Assembly: GCA_002364215.1 (NCBI GenBank)
Contig: DEXQ01000015.1
Location: forward strand, 30,098 to 94,097
DNA from: Aequorivita sp. UBA3180
GTDB lineage: Bacteria; Bacteroidota; Bacteroidia; Flavobacteriales; Flavobacteriaceae
Length of the DNA: 64,000 nucleotides
Direction of reading: 5' to 3'
In this document: piece after piece, positions 26,162 through 34,988 of the stretch
Numbering within the stretch: the stretch's first letter is position 1
Layout: each line of letters begins with the position of its first letter
Program-made: the position numbers and the translations under genes
The notes under the pieces: model-generated
What the model was told of the DNA's origin: nothing
The model's input: only the letters and a program-made list of their open reading frames with translations
Databases searched by the model: none

Positions 26162-26530
26162 TTAAAGCACCTCTGGTGCCAATGATACTATTTTCATAAA
26201 TTGCTTGTCGCGAAGCTCTCTTGCTACCGGGCCAAAAACACGTGTTCCTCTCATTTCACCCTGTGGGTTCAAAAGTACACAAGCGTTATCATCGAAACGG
26301 ATGTAAGAACCATCAGGTCTTCTTATTTCCTTCACGGTACGTACTACAACTGCTGTAGAAACTGCTCCTTTCTTAATGTTTCCATTTGGTGTAGCTTCTT
26401 TTACAGAAACTACAATTTTATCACCAATAGAAGCATACCTTCTTTTTGTTCCGCCCAATACACGGATGCAAAGCACTTCTTTGGCTCCGGTATTATCTGC
26501 GACTTTGAGTCTTGATTCTTGTTGTAACAT
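26162..26530 (-). CDS. rplN: 50S ribosomal protein L14
   Basis: 122 residues, start MLQQESRLKVADNTGAKEVLCIRV and C-terminal FGPVARELRDKQFMKIVSLAPEVL. Intersubunit bridge protein. 2 nt after rpsQ. Confidence 0.97.
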   Translation of the reverse strand: MLQQESRLKVADNTGAKEVLCIRVLGGTKRRYASIGDKIVVSVKEATPNGNIKKGAVSTAVVVRTVKEIRRPDGSYIRFDDNACVLLNPQGEMRGTRVFGPVARELRDKQFMKIVSLAPEVL

Positions 26531-26532
26531 AA

Positions 26533-26796
26533 TTACTTCGCTCTTTCAATTATTTCTACTAATCTCCAACATTTGGTTTTACTCAAAGGTCTTGTTTCCA
26601 TGATCTTTACGGTATCACCTTCGTTGCAGTTGTTTGTCTCGTCGTGCGCTACGTATTTTTTCGTTTTTAACACGAACTTTCCGTACATCGGGTGTTTTAC
26701 TTTTTTAACCTCGCTAACAACAATGGATTTATCCATTTTATTGCTGGTTACTACCCCTATACGTTCTTTTCTTAAGTTTCTTTTAATTTCTTCCAT
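26533..26796 (-). CDS. rpsQ: 30S ribosomal protein S17
   Basis: 87-residue OB-fold 16S rRNA binder: RKERIGVVTSNKMDKSIVV, HPMYGKFVLKTKKYVAHDE. 15 nt after rpmC. Confidence 0.97.
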   Translation of the reverse strand: MEEIKRNLRKERIGVVTSNKMDKSIVVSEVKKVKHPMYGKFVLKTKKYVAHDETNNCNEGDTVKIMETRPLSKTKCWRLVEIIERAK

Positions 26797-26811
26797 CTTT
26801 CAGCTGTACAA

Positions 26812-27003
26812 TTATTGCACTTCTCTATTAGTTAGTTCAGTCGCTATTCTTGCTATCACCCTTCTCTGGGATCTTAGTTGAATTGGATTTTCCAACGGTG
26901 AAATGGTATGAGCCATTTTAAGGTCTGAATAAGCCTTTCTAGATTCAGCGTATGCTTCCTGAAGTTCTGCCGTTGATGCTTTCTTAATTTCTGATTGTTT
27001 CAT
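26812..27003 (-). CDS. rpmC: 50S ribosomal protein L29
   Basis: 63-residue two-helix protein at the exit tunnel: KASTAELQEAYAESRKAYSDL and ARIATELTNREVQ. 11 nt after rplP. Confidence 0.96.
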   Translation of the reverse strand: MKQSEIKKASTAELQEAYAESRKAYSDLKMAHTISPLENPIQLRSQRRVIARIATELTNREVQ

Positions 27004-27014
27004 CTTTCAAAAAA

Positions 27015-27434
27015 TTATGCTTGGAAATCCCGAGACATTACAAATTTAGTTTTTACCGGAAGCTTTTGTGCTGCAAGGCGCAATGCTTCTTTTGCTGTTT
27101 CAACTGGAACACCGGATACTTCAAAAAGCATTCTTCCTGGTTTAACCACAGCAGCATAATATTCTACGGCACCTTTACCCTTACCCATACGTACTTCAAG
27201 AGGTTTTTTGGTAATTGGCTTATCTGGAAAAATCATGATCCAAATAGAACCTTCCCTTTTCATAAAACGGGTAGCGGCGATACGTGCAGCTTCAATTTGT
27301 CTTGCTGTAAGAAATTCTGATTCCAACGATTTTATACCGAAGGTTCCGTATGCTAGCTGGTTGCCACGTTCGGCATTGCCCTTCATACGGCCTTTCATTT
27401 GTTTACGGTACTTTGTTCTTTTAGGTTGTAACAT
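27015..27434 (-). CDS. rplP: 50S ribosomal protein L16
   Basis: 139 residues, start MLQPKRTKYRKQMKGRMKG, signature PDKPITKKPLEVRMGKGKG. Helps tRNA accommodation at the A site. 18 nt after rpsC. Confidence 0.97.
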   Translation of the reverse strand: MLQPKRTKYRKQMKGRMKGNAERGNQLAYGTFGIKSLESEFLTARQIEAARIAATRFMKREGSIWIMIFPDKPITKKPLEVRMGKGKGAVEYYAAVVKPGRMLFEVSGVPVETAKEALRLAAQKLPVKTKFVMSRDFQA

Positions 27435-27452
27435 TTTTTTCTATTTAAAAAA

Positions 27453-28181
27453 TTACTTTCTGCGACGTGCTTTATTGCCACCGCGTCCTGCTGGAGCACC
27501 TTTACCACCACTCTTTTTGCCAGTCGATAGACCAACTAATGGGGAAAGTTCCCGCTTTCCATATACTTCGCCTTTCATAATCCATACTTTAACACCCAAT
27601 CTACCGTAGGTAGTGTGTGCCTCAACTAAAGCGTAGTCAATATCGGCTCTAAAAGTTGATAATGGGATACGACCTTCTTTGTACGATTCTGAACGTGCCA
27701 TTTCAGCGCCGTTCAAACGTCCCGAGATTTGCACCTTAATACCTTCAGCGTTCATTCGCATTGTTGCCGCGATTGCCATTTTTATGGCACGACGGTATGA
27801 AATACGGCTTTCAATCTGGCGCGCGATGCTCGCAGCTACCAAATATGCATCAAGCTCAGGTCTTTTGATCTCGTGGATGTTGATCTGTACCTCTTTATCT
27901 GTAATTTTCTTAAGCTCTTCTTTTAGCTTGTCTACTTCCTGGCCACCTTTACCGATAATGATACCGGGACGGGCAGTGGTTATAGTAACGGTTACAAGCT
28001 TAAGCGTACGCTCAATAATTACTCTACTCACACTAGCTTTACTTAAACGTGCGTGAACATATTTTCTAATCTTGTCGTCTTCGGCTAGTTTATCGCCGTA
28101 GTCGTTGCCTCCGTACCAGTTGGATTCCCAACCTCTAATGATACCTAAGCGATTCCCGATTGGATTTGTCTTCTGTCCCAT
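27453..28181 (-). CDS. rpsC: 30S ribosomal protein S3
   Basis: 242 residues with the KH domain loop PGIIIGKGGQEV and C-terminal signature YKEGRIPLSTFRADIDY; tail of Gly, Lys and Arg. mRNA-entry protein with helicase role in E. coli. 4 nt after rplV. Confidence 0.97.
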   Translation of the reverse strand: MGQKTNPIGNRLGIIRGWESNWYGGNDYGDKLAEDDKIRKYVHARLSKASVSRVIIERTLKLVTVTITTARPGIIIGKGGQEVDKLKEELKKITDKEVQINIHEIKRPELDAYLVAASIARQIESRISYRRAIKMAIAATMRMNAEGIKVQISGRLNGAEMARSESYKEGRIPLSTFRADIDYALVEAHTTYGRLGVKVWIMKGEVYGKRELSPLVGLSTGKKSGGKGAPAGRGGNKARRRK

Positions 28182-28185
28182 TTAA

Positions 28186-28596
28186 TTATTTGCTTTGTGT
28201 GTTATCGTTTGCTGCCAATACCAGTGTTACGTGGTTGGAGCGTTTTCTAATTCTGTGTGCGCGGCCTTGTGGTGCTGGGCGAAGTCTCTTCAACATCGTT
28301 CCACCGTCCACACGGATTTCCTTAACAAAAAGATCTGCATCTTCAATTGAAGCATCTTCGTTCTTTTGTTGCCAGTTATTGATGGCAGACAAAAGTAGTT
28401 TCTCCAATTTGCGTGAAGATTCTTTTGAACTGAACTTCAAAATGTTAAGTGCTTTGTCTATTTTCTCACCTCTTACCAAATCTGCCATTAAACGCATTTT
28501 TCTTGGTGAAGTGGGGCAATTGTTCAATTTAGCCATGTAAGTAGTCTTCTTGGCTTCCTTGATTGCTTCTGCTCTTTCTCTTTTACGAACTCCCAT
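28186..28596 (-). CDS. rplV: 50S ribosomal protein L22
   Basis: 136 residues; NCPTSPRKMRLMADLVRGE and the tunnel-loop region IRVDGGTMLKRLRPAPQGRA. Starts with a 23-residue Lys/Glu/Ala-rich N-terminal stretch before the conserved domain. 6 nt after rpsS. Confidence 0.97.
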   Translation of the reverse strand: MGVRKRERAEAIKEAKKTTYMAKLNNCPTSPRKMRLMADLVRGEKIDKALNILKFSSKESSRKLEKLLLSAINNWQQKNEDASIEDADLFVKEIRVDGGTMLKRLRPAPQGRAHRIRKRSNHVTLVLAANDNTQSK

Positions 28597-28602
28597 GGCC
28601 TA

Positions 28603-28881
28603 TTATTTTTTACCTTTGTTTTTAGCACCTGCGTGACCACGGAATGATCTTGTAGGTGAAAATTCTCCTAGTTTATGCCCAACCATGTTTTCTGTAACAT
28701 ACACAGGAACAAATTGGCGCCCGTTGTGTACAGCGATGGTTTGACCAACAAAATCTGGAGTAATCATAGAAGCACGTGACCAAGTTTTGATAACGGTCTT
28801 CTTATTGTCCTCAACGTTTTGTTGAACTTTCTTGTCTAGTTTATAATGAACGAACGGTCCTTTTTTTAACGATCTTGCCAT
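28603..28881 (-). CDS. rpsS: 30S ribosomal protein S19
   Basis: 92 residues, start MARSLKKGPFVHYKLDKKV and signature VTENMVGHKLGEFSPTRSF. 30S head protein. 3 nt after rplB. Confidence 0.97.
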   Translation of the reverse strand: MARSLKKGPFVHYKLDKKVQQNVEDNKKTVIKTWSRASMITPDFVGQTIAVHNGRQFVPVYVTENMVGHKLGEFSPTRSFRGHAGAKNKGKK

Positions 28882-28884
28882 AAC

Positions 28885-29709
28885 TTATTTCTTTCTTCGT
28901 TCTAAGATATATTTATTACTTGCTTTCGTTTTAGTACGGGTTCTGTAACCTTTAGCAGGGATACCTTTTCTAGAACGTGGATGACCTCCTGAAGCGCGGC
29001 CCTCACCACCACCCATTGGGTGATCTACTGGGTTCATCACTACTGGTCTTGTACGTGGTCTTCTACCCAACCATCTGCTTCTACCGGCTTTACCTGAAAC
29101 CAATAATTGGTGGTCACTGTTTGAAACGGCACCAATGGTAGCCATACAGTTTACCAAAATCAATCTAGTTTCACCTGAAGGAAGTTTTACGGTAGCGTAT
29201 TTTCCATCACGAGCCATAAGCTGTGCGAAAGCACCAGCACTACGAGCCATAATAGCTCCTTGACCGGGACGAAGCTCGATACAAGAAATAATAGTACCTA
29301 ATGGAATAGCTGAAAGTGGCATTGCGTTTCCAATCTCTGGAGCTACTGCTTCACCGGAAAGGATATTCTGCCCAACTTGTAGTCCGTTCTGTGCAATCAC
29401 ATATCGCTTTTCACCATCTTGATAGTTCAAAAGTGCGATAAACGCAGTACGGTTTGGATCGTATTGAATACTGGCAACGGTAGCAGGGATTCCCGCTTTG
29501 TCGCGTTTAAAATCGATAATTCGATATTTCTTCTTATGACCACCACCTATGTAGCGCATGGTCATTTTTCCTTGACTGTTTCTACCACCAGATCTTTTGT
29601 TCGGAGCAAGTAACGACTTCTCCGGCTTATCGGTTGTAATGGCGTCAAAACCATTTACAACCCTAAAACGCTGACCTGGGGTGATTGGTTTTAATTTTCT
29701 TACTGACAT
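28885..29709 (-). CDS. rplB: 50S ribosomal protein L2
   Basis: 274 residues needed for peptidyl transfer centre assembly; VNPVDHPMGGGEGRASGG holds the conserved His-containing C-terminal loop. 26 nt after rplW. Confidence 0.98.
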   Translation of the reverse strand: MSVRKLKPITPGQRFRVVNGFDAITTDKPEKSLLAPNKRSGGRNSQGKMTMRYIGGGHKKKYRIIDFKRDKAGIPATVASIQYDPNRTAFIALLNYQDGEKRYVIAQNGLQVGQNILSGEAVAPEIGNAMPLSAIPLGTIISCIELRPGQGAIMARSAGAFAQLMARDGKYATVKLPSGETRLILVNCMATIGAVSNSDHQLLVSGKAGRSRWLGRRPRTRPVVMNPVDHPMGGGEGRASGGHPRSRKGIPAKGYRTRTKTKASNKYILERRKK

Positions 29710-29735
29710 TTGTGTCTGATTAAATCTAAGTTGCC

Positions 29736-30026
29736 TTAGATGTTACTGTAAAAATCTATTGTATCACCTTCCGCCACCTGTACGATTGCTTTTTTGTAAG
29801 CGTTCGTTTTACCAGTTTGGACACCTGTTTTTGTATAACGGGTCTTCCTATCAGGGCGGACATTCATTGTGCGAACTTTTTCAACAGAAACTCCGTAAGC
29901 AGCCTCAACCGCTTTCTTGATTTCTACCTTATTCGCCTTTGGGTTCACTACAAAGCCAAAAACGTTTTTGTCTTCAGCATCTTTGGTAGCTTTTTCCGTA
30001 ATTATAGGTTTAATTAAGATGTTCAT
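29736..30026 (-). CDS. rplW: 50S ribosomal protein L23
   Basis: 96 residues, exit-tunnel docking protein for SRP and trigger factor: NILIKPIITEKATKDAEDKN, KVRTMNVRPDRKTRYTKTG. 7 nt after rplD. Confidence 0.97.
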   Translation of the reverse strand: MNILIKPIITEKATKDAEDKNVFGFVVNPKANKVEIKKAVEAAYGVSVEKVRTMNVRPDRKTRYTKTGVQTGKTNAYKKAIVQVAEGDTIDFYSNI

Positions 30027-30033
30027 CTTGTTT

Positions 30034-30663
30034 CTATTTACTTAAGTTTGTTTCAATTCCTTCCAAAGAACCTTCAAATAGCACTAAACTATTTGCATTC
30101 ATAATTTTATAAGTACTTAATTGTGAGTTAGTTATAACTTCAGTACCTTTCAAATTGCGCGAGGACAAATATACATTATTATTTAAGTCTCCCAACACAA
30201 ATAAAGATTTTTTGTCATTAAGCCCTAAACTGTTCAAAACCGCAGTAAAATTCTTGGTTTTTGGAGCATCAAAATTTAGGTCTTCCAATACAAAAATGGC
30301 TTTATCATTCGCCTTCATCGAAAGGGCAGATTTACGCGCCAAACGCTTCAGGTTCTTGTTCAATTTGAAGGAGTAGTTACGCGGACGAGGCCCGAACATT
30401 CTACCACCACCTTTAAATACACCAGACTTGATGCTACCCGCACGGGCAGTACCAGTTCCTTTTTGTTTCTTTATCTTTCTGGTAGAACCAGCAATCTCAG
30501 CACGCTCCTTTGCCTTGTGGGTACCTTGTCTTTGATTTGCAAGGTATTGCTTCACATCAAGGTAAACAGCGTGATTGTTAGGCTCTATTCCGAACACATC
30601 TGCAGAAAGTTCAACTTTCCGACCTGTGTCTTTTCCGTTTATGTCTAATACAGCTACCTTCAT
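30034..30663 (-). CDS. rplD: 50S ribosomal protein L4
   Basis: 209 residues with the tunnel loop KQKGTGTARAGSIKSGVFKGG. Its ATG overlaps the rplC stop by one base (TAATG arrangement), indicating coupled translation. In E. coli L4 represses its operon; no matching leader is evident here. Confidence 0.97.
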   Translation of the reverse strand: MKVAVLDINGKDTGRKVELSADVFGIEPNNHAVYLDVKQYLANQRQGTHKAKERAEIAGSTRKIKKQKGTGTARAGSIKSGVFKGGGRMFGPRPRNYSFKLNKNLKRLARKSALSMKANDKAIFVLEDLNFDAPKTKNFTAVLNSLGLNDKKSLFVLGDLNNNVYLSSRNLKGTEVITNSQLSTYKIMNANSLVLFEGSLEGIETNLSK

Positions 30664-31274
30664 TATTTCTCGATCATTACATAAGCGTTTTTATGGCCAG
30701 GAACTGCTCCTTTAACCACAAGTAGATTCTTTTCAGGAATTACTTTCAAAACTCTTAAATTTTCAACTTTTACTCTTTCGTTGCCCATTTGGCCAGCCAT
30801 ACGCATTCCCTTGAATACTCTCGCAGGATATGACGCAGCCCCAATGGAACCTGGCGCACGCAAACGGTTGTGCTGACCGTGTGTTGCTTGCCCAACACCG
30901 CCAAAACCGTGACGCTTAACAACCCCTTGGAAACCTTTACCTTTTGATGTACCCGCGATATCCACGAACTCACCCTCGATAAAATGCTCCACAGTAATTG
31001 TGTCACCTAATTTGTAACTTTCTTCAAATCCCTTGAATTCGGCGACTTTGCGTTTTGCAACGGTTCCTGCTTTTTTGGCGTGCCCTTCGGCAGCTTTAGT
31101 TACAGTCTTCTTGTCATCGAAACCAAGTTGAAGAGCTTCGTACCCGTCAACCTCTTTGGTTCTGACTTGGGTAACAACACAGGGTCCTGCTTCAATAACG
31201 GTACACGGAATGTTCTTTCCGTTGTCGTCAAAGATGCTGGTCATCCCTATCTTTCTTCCAATTAACCCAGACAT
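30663..31274 (-). CDS. rplC: 50S ribosomal protein L3
   Basis: 203 residues; start MSGLIGRKIGMTSIFDDNG and central KGKGFQGVVKRHGFGG. First gene after the terminator that follows rpsJ, so it may head its own transcript. No convincing promoter of the TTTG/TAnnTTTG type was seen in the 174-nt gap. Confidence 0.97.
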   Translation of the reverse strand: MSGLIGRKIGMTSIFDDNGKNIPCTVIEAGPCVVTQVRTKEVDGYEALQLGFDDKKTVTKAAEGHAKKAGTVAKRKVAEFKGFEESYKLGDTITVEHFIEGEFVDIAGTSKGKGFQGVVKRHGFGGVGQATHGQHNRLRAPGSIGAASYPARVFKGMRMAGQMGNERVKVENLRVLKVIPEKNLLVVKGAVPGHKNAYVMIEK

Positions 31275-31315
31275 ATTTAATTATTTATTGATTATTACTT
31301 ATTTAAATTTCTATT

Positions 31316-31348
31316 CAAAAAAACAGGGTCAAAATAAATTCAACCCTG
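31316..31348 (-). terminator. Rho-independent terminator between rpsJ and rplC
   Basis: Minus strand: CAGGGTTGAA, loop TTTAT, TTTGACCCTG (10 pairs, two G-U) followed directly by seven Ts. It lies 100 nt after the rpsJ stop and 42 nt before the rplC start. Confidence 0.85.
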
Positions 31349-31410
31349 AATATTATTTTGTTTCCGTTTTTCCACAACCATCGTTGAGGACATTTTTAAT
31401 CTTTACAAGA

Positions 31411-31429
31411 TCCCGAAGCGAGTTCGGGA
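31411..31429. repeat. Palindrome TCCCGAA-N5-TTCGGGA downstream of rpsJ
   Basis: A 7-bp perfect inverted repeat with a GCGAG loop, 20 nt after the rpsJ stop. It lacks a T tail in either direction, so it is more likely an mRNA 3'-end stabiliser or a dispersed palindromic repeat than a terminator. Confidence 0.6.
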
Positions 31430-31448
31430 AGTAAATTAAAGTTTATAA

Positions 31449-31754
31449 CTAAACTTTGATTTCCACTTCTACTCCACTTGGAAGCTCCAATTTCATTAGA
31501 GCGTCAATTGTTTTTGAAGAAGAACTGTAGATATCCAAAAGTCTTTTGTAAGAACTTAATTGGAATTGCTCTCTACTTTTCTTGTTCACGTGCGGAGAAC
31601 GTAGTACTGTAAAGATTTTTTTATGTGTTGGTAAAGGAATTGGCCCTGTAACTACAGCTCCGGTACTCTTTACGGTCTTTACGATTTTTTCAGCAGATTT
31701 GTCCACCAAATTGTGATCGTAAGATTTTAGTTTTATTCTTATTTTTTGACTCAT
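31449..31754 (-). CDS. rpsJ: 30S ribosomal protein S10
   Basis: 101 residues, also transcription antitermination factor NusE. Signatures KIRIKLKSYDHNLVDKSAEKI and SPHVNKKSREQF. It follows fusA by 11 nt and is cut off from rplC by a terminator, so it belongs to the str transcript here. Confidence 0.97.
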   Translation of the reverse strand: MSQKIRIKLKSYDHNLVDKSAEKIVKTVKSTGAVVTGPIPLPTHKKIFTVLRSPHVNKKSREQFQLSSYKRLLDIYSSSSKTIDALMKLELPSGVEVEIKV

Positions 31755-31765
31755 TGCTGAAATTA

Positions 31766-33898
31766 TTAAACGTTAGCGGTTCCTCTTGCTGCTGCTATTA
31801 CACTTTCTGAAATGTTAGAAGGTGTTTCAGCATAATGTGAAAATTCCATAGTTGAAGTTGCACGACCTGAAGACAATGTTCTCAATGTAGTTACATAACC
31901 GAACATTTCAGAAAGTGGCACTTCAGCCTTGATAACCTTTGCTCCGGCGCGGTCAGCCATATTATTGATTGTACCACGACGACGGTTAAGGTCACCCACA
32001 ATATCACCCATATTTTCTTCTGGCGTAAGGACCTCAAGCTTCATTATAGGCTCTAGAATTACTGCACCTGCTTTTTTGGCAACTTCTTTGAAACCAATTT
32101 TTGCGGCAAGTTCAAAAGACAATGCATCAGAATCCACAGGGTGGAATGATCCGTCCTTTAAAGTAACCTTCATACTGTCAACTTCAAAACCTGCAAGTGG
32201 CCCATTGACCATTGCTTGTTTGAAACCTTTTTCAACAGCAGGGATAAATTCCTTAGGAACGTTACCACCTTTTACTTCGTTTACGAATTCAAGCCCAATC
32301 TTGCCTTCTTCAGCTGGTTCAAGTGTAAATACGATATCAGCAAATTTACCACGACCACCAGATTGTTTTTTGTAAACCTCTCTGTGATCAGCAACTTTTG
32401 TAACAGCTTCTTTGTACTCAACCTGTGGTTGTCCTTGGTTTACTTCAACTTTGAATTCGCGACGTAAACGATCCACGATAATATCTAAGTGAAGCTCTCC
32501 CATTCCTGAAATAATTGTTTGCCCAGAAGCTTCGTCTGTACGCACTTGGAATGTTGGATCTTCTTCGGCAAGTTTTGACAAAGCCATACCCAATTTATCA
32601 ACATCAACCTTAGTTTTAGGCTCTACCGCGATACCAATTACTGGATCAGGGAAGTTCATACTTTCCAAAACAATTGGATGTTTTTCATCAGACATGGTAT
32701 CACCAGTCTTGATATCTTTAAATCCTACCGCCGCCCCAATATCTCCAGCTTCGATATAATCGATAGCATTTTGTTTGTTGGAGTGCATTTGGTAAATACG
32801 TGAAATACGTTCTTTTTTACCGGAACGGTTGTTCAAAATGTAAGATCCTGCGTCCAAACGACCTGAATAAACACGGAAGAATGCCAAGCGACCTACGAAA
32901 GGATCTGTAGCAATCTTAAATGCTAGTGCAGAAAATGGTGCACTTACATCTGGTTTACGTATTTCTTCTTTTTCGGTATCTGGGTTAACACCAATAATAC
33001 CTTCCTTATCGGTTGGTGCTGGCAAATAACGGCAAACAGCATCTAAAAGAAACTGAACCCCCTTATTCTTAAATGAAGAACCACAAACCATTGGAATGAT
33101 AGACATATCCATTACGGCAGCACGAAGCGCAGCGTGCACCTCTTCTTCAGTAATAGAGTCTTCGTCCTCCATATATTTTTCAAGCAAGTTTTCGTCATAA
33201 GCAGCAACTTCTTCAATAAGTTTACCACGTAAAACTTTTGCTTCAGCTTTTAATTCTTCTGGAATTTCAACAACGTCGAATGTTGAACCGAATGAATCAT
33301 CATGCCAAATCACAGCACGGTTTTTCACTAAGTCAACAATTCCTTTAAAGTCTGCTTCGTCACCAATATTCAATACAATTGGCACTGCGTTGGACTTCAG
33401 CATATCCTTTACCTGCTGACATACAGCCATAAAGTTTGCTCCTTGACGGTCCATTTTATTAACGAAACCGATACGAGGTACTTTATAGTTATCTGCAAGC
33501 CTCCAGTTTGTTTCGGATTGTGGCTCAACACCATCTACCGCACTGAAAAGGAATACCAAACCATCAAGAACACGCAGCGAGCGGTTTACCTCTACGGTAA
33601 AATCCACGTGGCCAGGAGTGTCAATAATGTTGAAATGGTAATCTTTTGTTTCAGGAAGCGGTTGTGCGTTTTCCAATGGAAACCTCCAAGTACAAGTAGT
33701 AGCAGCCGAAGTAATGGTAATACCACGCTCCTGCTCTTGCTCCATCCAGTCCATGGTTGCAGCTCCATCGTGAACCTCACCAATTTTATGGCTTACACCA
33801 GTATAAAAAAGGATACGCTCTGTAGTTGTGGTTTTACCGGCATCAATATGCGCAGCAATCCCGATATTTCTTGTGTATTTTAAATCTCTTTGTGCCAT
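31766..33898 (-). CDS. fusA: Elongation factor G
   Basis: Translocation GTPase, 710 residues, five domains. G motifs are visible: IDAGKTTTTERIL (G1), DTPGHVDF (G3), NKMDRQGAN (G4). The product is complete and closely resembles canonical EF-G. 3 nt after rpsG; no tuf gene follows, unlike E. coli. Confidence 0.98.
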   Translation of the reverse strand: MAQRDLKYTRNIGIAAHIDAGKTTTTERILFYTGVSHKIGEVHDGAATMDWMEQEQERGITITSAATTCTWRFPLENAQPLPETKDYHFNIIDTPGHVDFTVEVNRSLRVLDGLVFLFSAVDGVEPQSETNWRLADNYKVPRIGFVNKMDRQGANFMAVCQQVKDMLKSNAVPIVLNIGDEADFKGIVDLVKNRAVIWHDDSFGSTFDVVEIPEELKAEAKVLRGKLIEEVAAYDENLLEKYMEDEDSITEEEVHAALRAAVMDMSIIPMVCGSSFKNKGVQFLLDAVCRYLPAPTDKEGIIGVNPDTEKEEIRKPDVSAPFSALAFKIATDPFVGRLAFFRVYSGRLDAGSYILNNRSGKKERISRIYQMHSNKQNAIDYIEAGDIGAAVGFKDIKTGDTMSDEKHPIVLESMNFPDPVIGIAVEPKTKVDVDKLGMALSKLAEEDPTFQVRTDEASGQTIISGMGELHLDIIVDRLRREFKVEVNQGQPQVEYKEAVTKVADHREVYKKQSGGRGKFADIVFTLEPAEEGKIGLEFVNEVKGGNVPKEFIPAVEKGFKQAMVNGPLAGFEVDSMKVTLKDGSFHPVDSDALSFELAAKIGFKEVAKKAGAVILEPIMKLEVLTPEENMGDIVGDLNRRRGTINNMADRAGAKVIKAEVPLSEMFGYVTTLRTLSSGRATSTMEFSHYAETPSNISESVIAAARGTANV

Positions 33899-33901
33899 TT
33901 T

Positions 33902-34378
33902 TTAGAATCTGAAATGTGAGAATGCTTTGTTAGCTTCTGCCATTTTGTGAGTATCCATACGTTTCTTTACAGCGGCGCCTTCTTCTTTGGCAGCTGCAAG
34001 AATCTCACCTGCAAGTTTTGCGGCCATGGATTTCTCGTTTCTTTTTCTTGAATAAGTAATCAACCATTTCATTGCAGTTGCAATTTTACGGTCTGGGCGT
34101 ATTTGCATAGGAATTTGGAAGGTTGCCCCACCAACTCTACGGCTACGCACCTCTACGTGAGGCATAATATTGGAAAGCGCATCTTTCCAAAGCTCCAACG
34201 CAGTTTTTTCGTCGTCTTGTTTCTTTTCATCTACAATGTCAATTGCATCATAGAAAACTTTGAAAGCCACACTCTTTTTTCCATCCCACATCATGTTGTT
34301 TACAAAACGCGTAACCAACTGGTCGTTAAACCTTGGATCTGGTAAAAGTGGTCTTTTTTTGGCCTGTCTTTTTCTCAT
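33902..34378 (-). CDS. rpsG: 30S ribosomal protein S7
   Basis: 158 residues, start MRKRQAKKRPLLPDPRFND and signature ARSRRVGGATFQIP-like stretch RSRRVGGATFQIPMQIRPDR. Nucleates the 30S head. 61 nt after rpsL. Confidence 0.97.
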   Translation of the reverse strand: MRKRQAKKRPLLPDPRFNDQLVTRFVNNMMWDGKKSVAFKVFYDAIDIVDEKKQDDEKTALELWKDALSNIMPHVEVRSRRVGGATFQIPMQIRPDRKIATAMKWLITYSRKRNEKSMAAKLAGEILAAAKEEGAAVKKRMDTHKMAEANKAFSHFRF

Positions 34379-34439
34379 TTGTTGTTTGTTAATGGCTAAG
34401 AATATATTTTTTCAATTTATTCTCGACCCGTTTTCATTT

Positions 34440-34814
34440 TTACTTCTTTGGGCGTTTTGCTCCGTACTTAGATCTACGTTGCGTGCGGCCTGCAACACCT
34501 GCGGTGTCTAATGCTCCACGAACAATGTGATACCTAACTCCTGGCAAATCCTTTACCCTTCCACCTCTAACCAATACTATCGAGTGCTCTTGGAGATTGT
34601 GTCCTTCGCCTGGGATGTATGCGTTTACTTCCTTACCGTTTGTAAGTCTTACCCTTGCAACTTTACGCATTGCAGAGTTAGGCTTCTTAGGTGTAGTAGT
34701 ATATACACGCGTACAAACACCACGACGTTGTGGGCACGAATCCAAAGCAACCGATTTACTCTTCTTGGTTATTTTGGTTCTTCCTTTACGTACTAATTGT
34801 GAAATTGTTGGCAT
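34440..34814 (-). CDS. rpsL: 30S ribosomal protein S12
   Basis: 124-residue decoding-centre protein. Lys43 (TPKKPNSAMRK) and Lys88 (GGRVKDLPGVRYH), whose replacement gives streptomycin resistance in other bacteria, are both wild type. First gene of the str group; a good promoter lies 56 nt upstream. Confidence 0.97.
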   Translation of the reverse strand: MPTISQLVRKGRTKITKKSKSVALDSCPQRRGVCTRVYTTTPKKPNSAMRKVARVRLTNGKEVNAYIPGEGHNLQEHSIVLVRGGRVKDLPGVRYHIVRGALDTAGVAGRTQRRSKYGAKRPKK

Positions 34815-34850
34815 ATAAAATATGTATTATTACTGTTTAAAAATAAAACA

Positions 34851-34866
34851 CCCCTATTTTTAGGGG
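34851..34866 (-). promoter_or_regulatory. 5'-terminal leader hairpin of the str transcript
   Basis: CCCCTA-AAAA-TAGGGG on the minus strand, followed by TGTTTTATTTTTAAA. Given the -7 box at 34870-34877, transcription should start within a few bases of this stem, so the hairpin would form the very 5' end of the mRNA about 37-52 nt before the rpsL ATG. It may protect the mRNA or attenuate; its function is inferred. Confidence 0.55.
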
Positions 34867-34869
34867 ATG

Positions 34870-34900
34870 CAAATGTAGAATATTTTTTTTACTAATCAAA
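34870..34900 (-). promoter_or_regulatory. Bacteroidota-type promoter of the str (rpsL) operon
   Basis: Minus strand: TTTG (34897-34900), 19-nt spacer, TACATTTG (34870-34877). Both boxes match the Bacteroidota primary sigma consensus TTTG / TAnnTTTG exactly and the spacing is optimal. Confidence 0.8.
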
Positions 34901-34988
34901 CCATACTGAATTAATTTTCAGCATAGTTTCATTATTTTTTCGCTTTAGATATGAAATGGCAAGTTGAAGCGTTAATTTTACACAGCAA

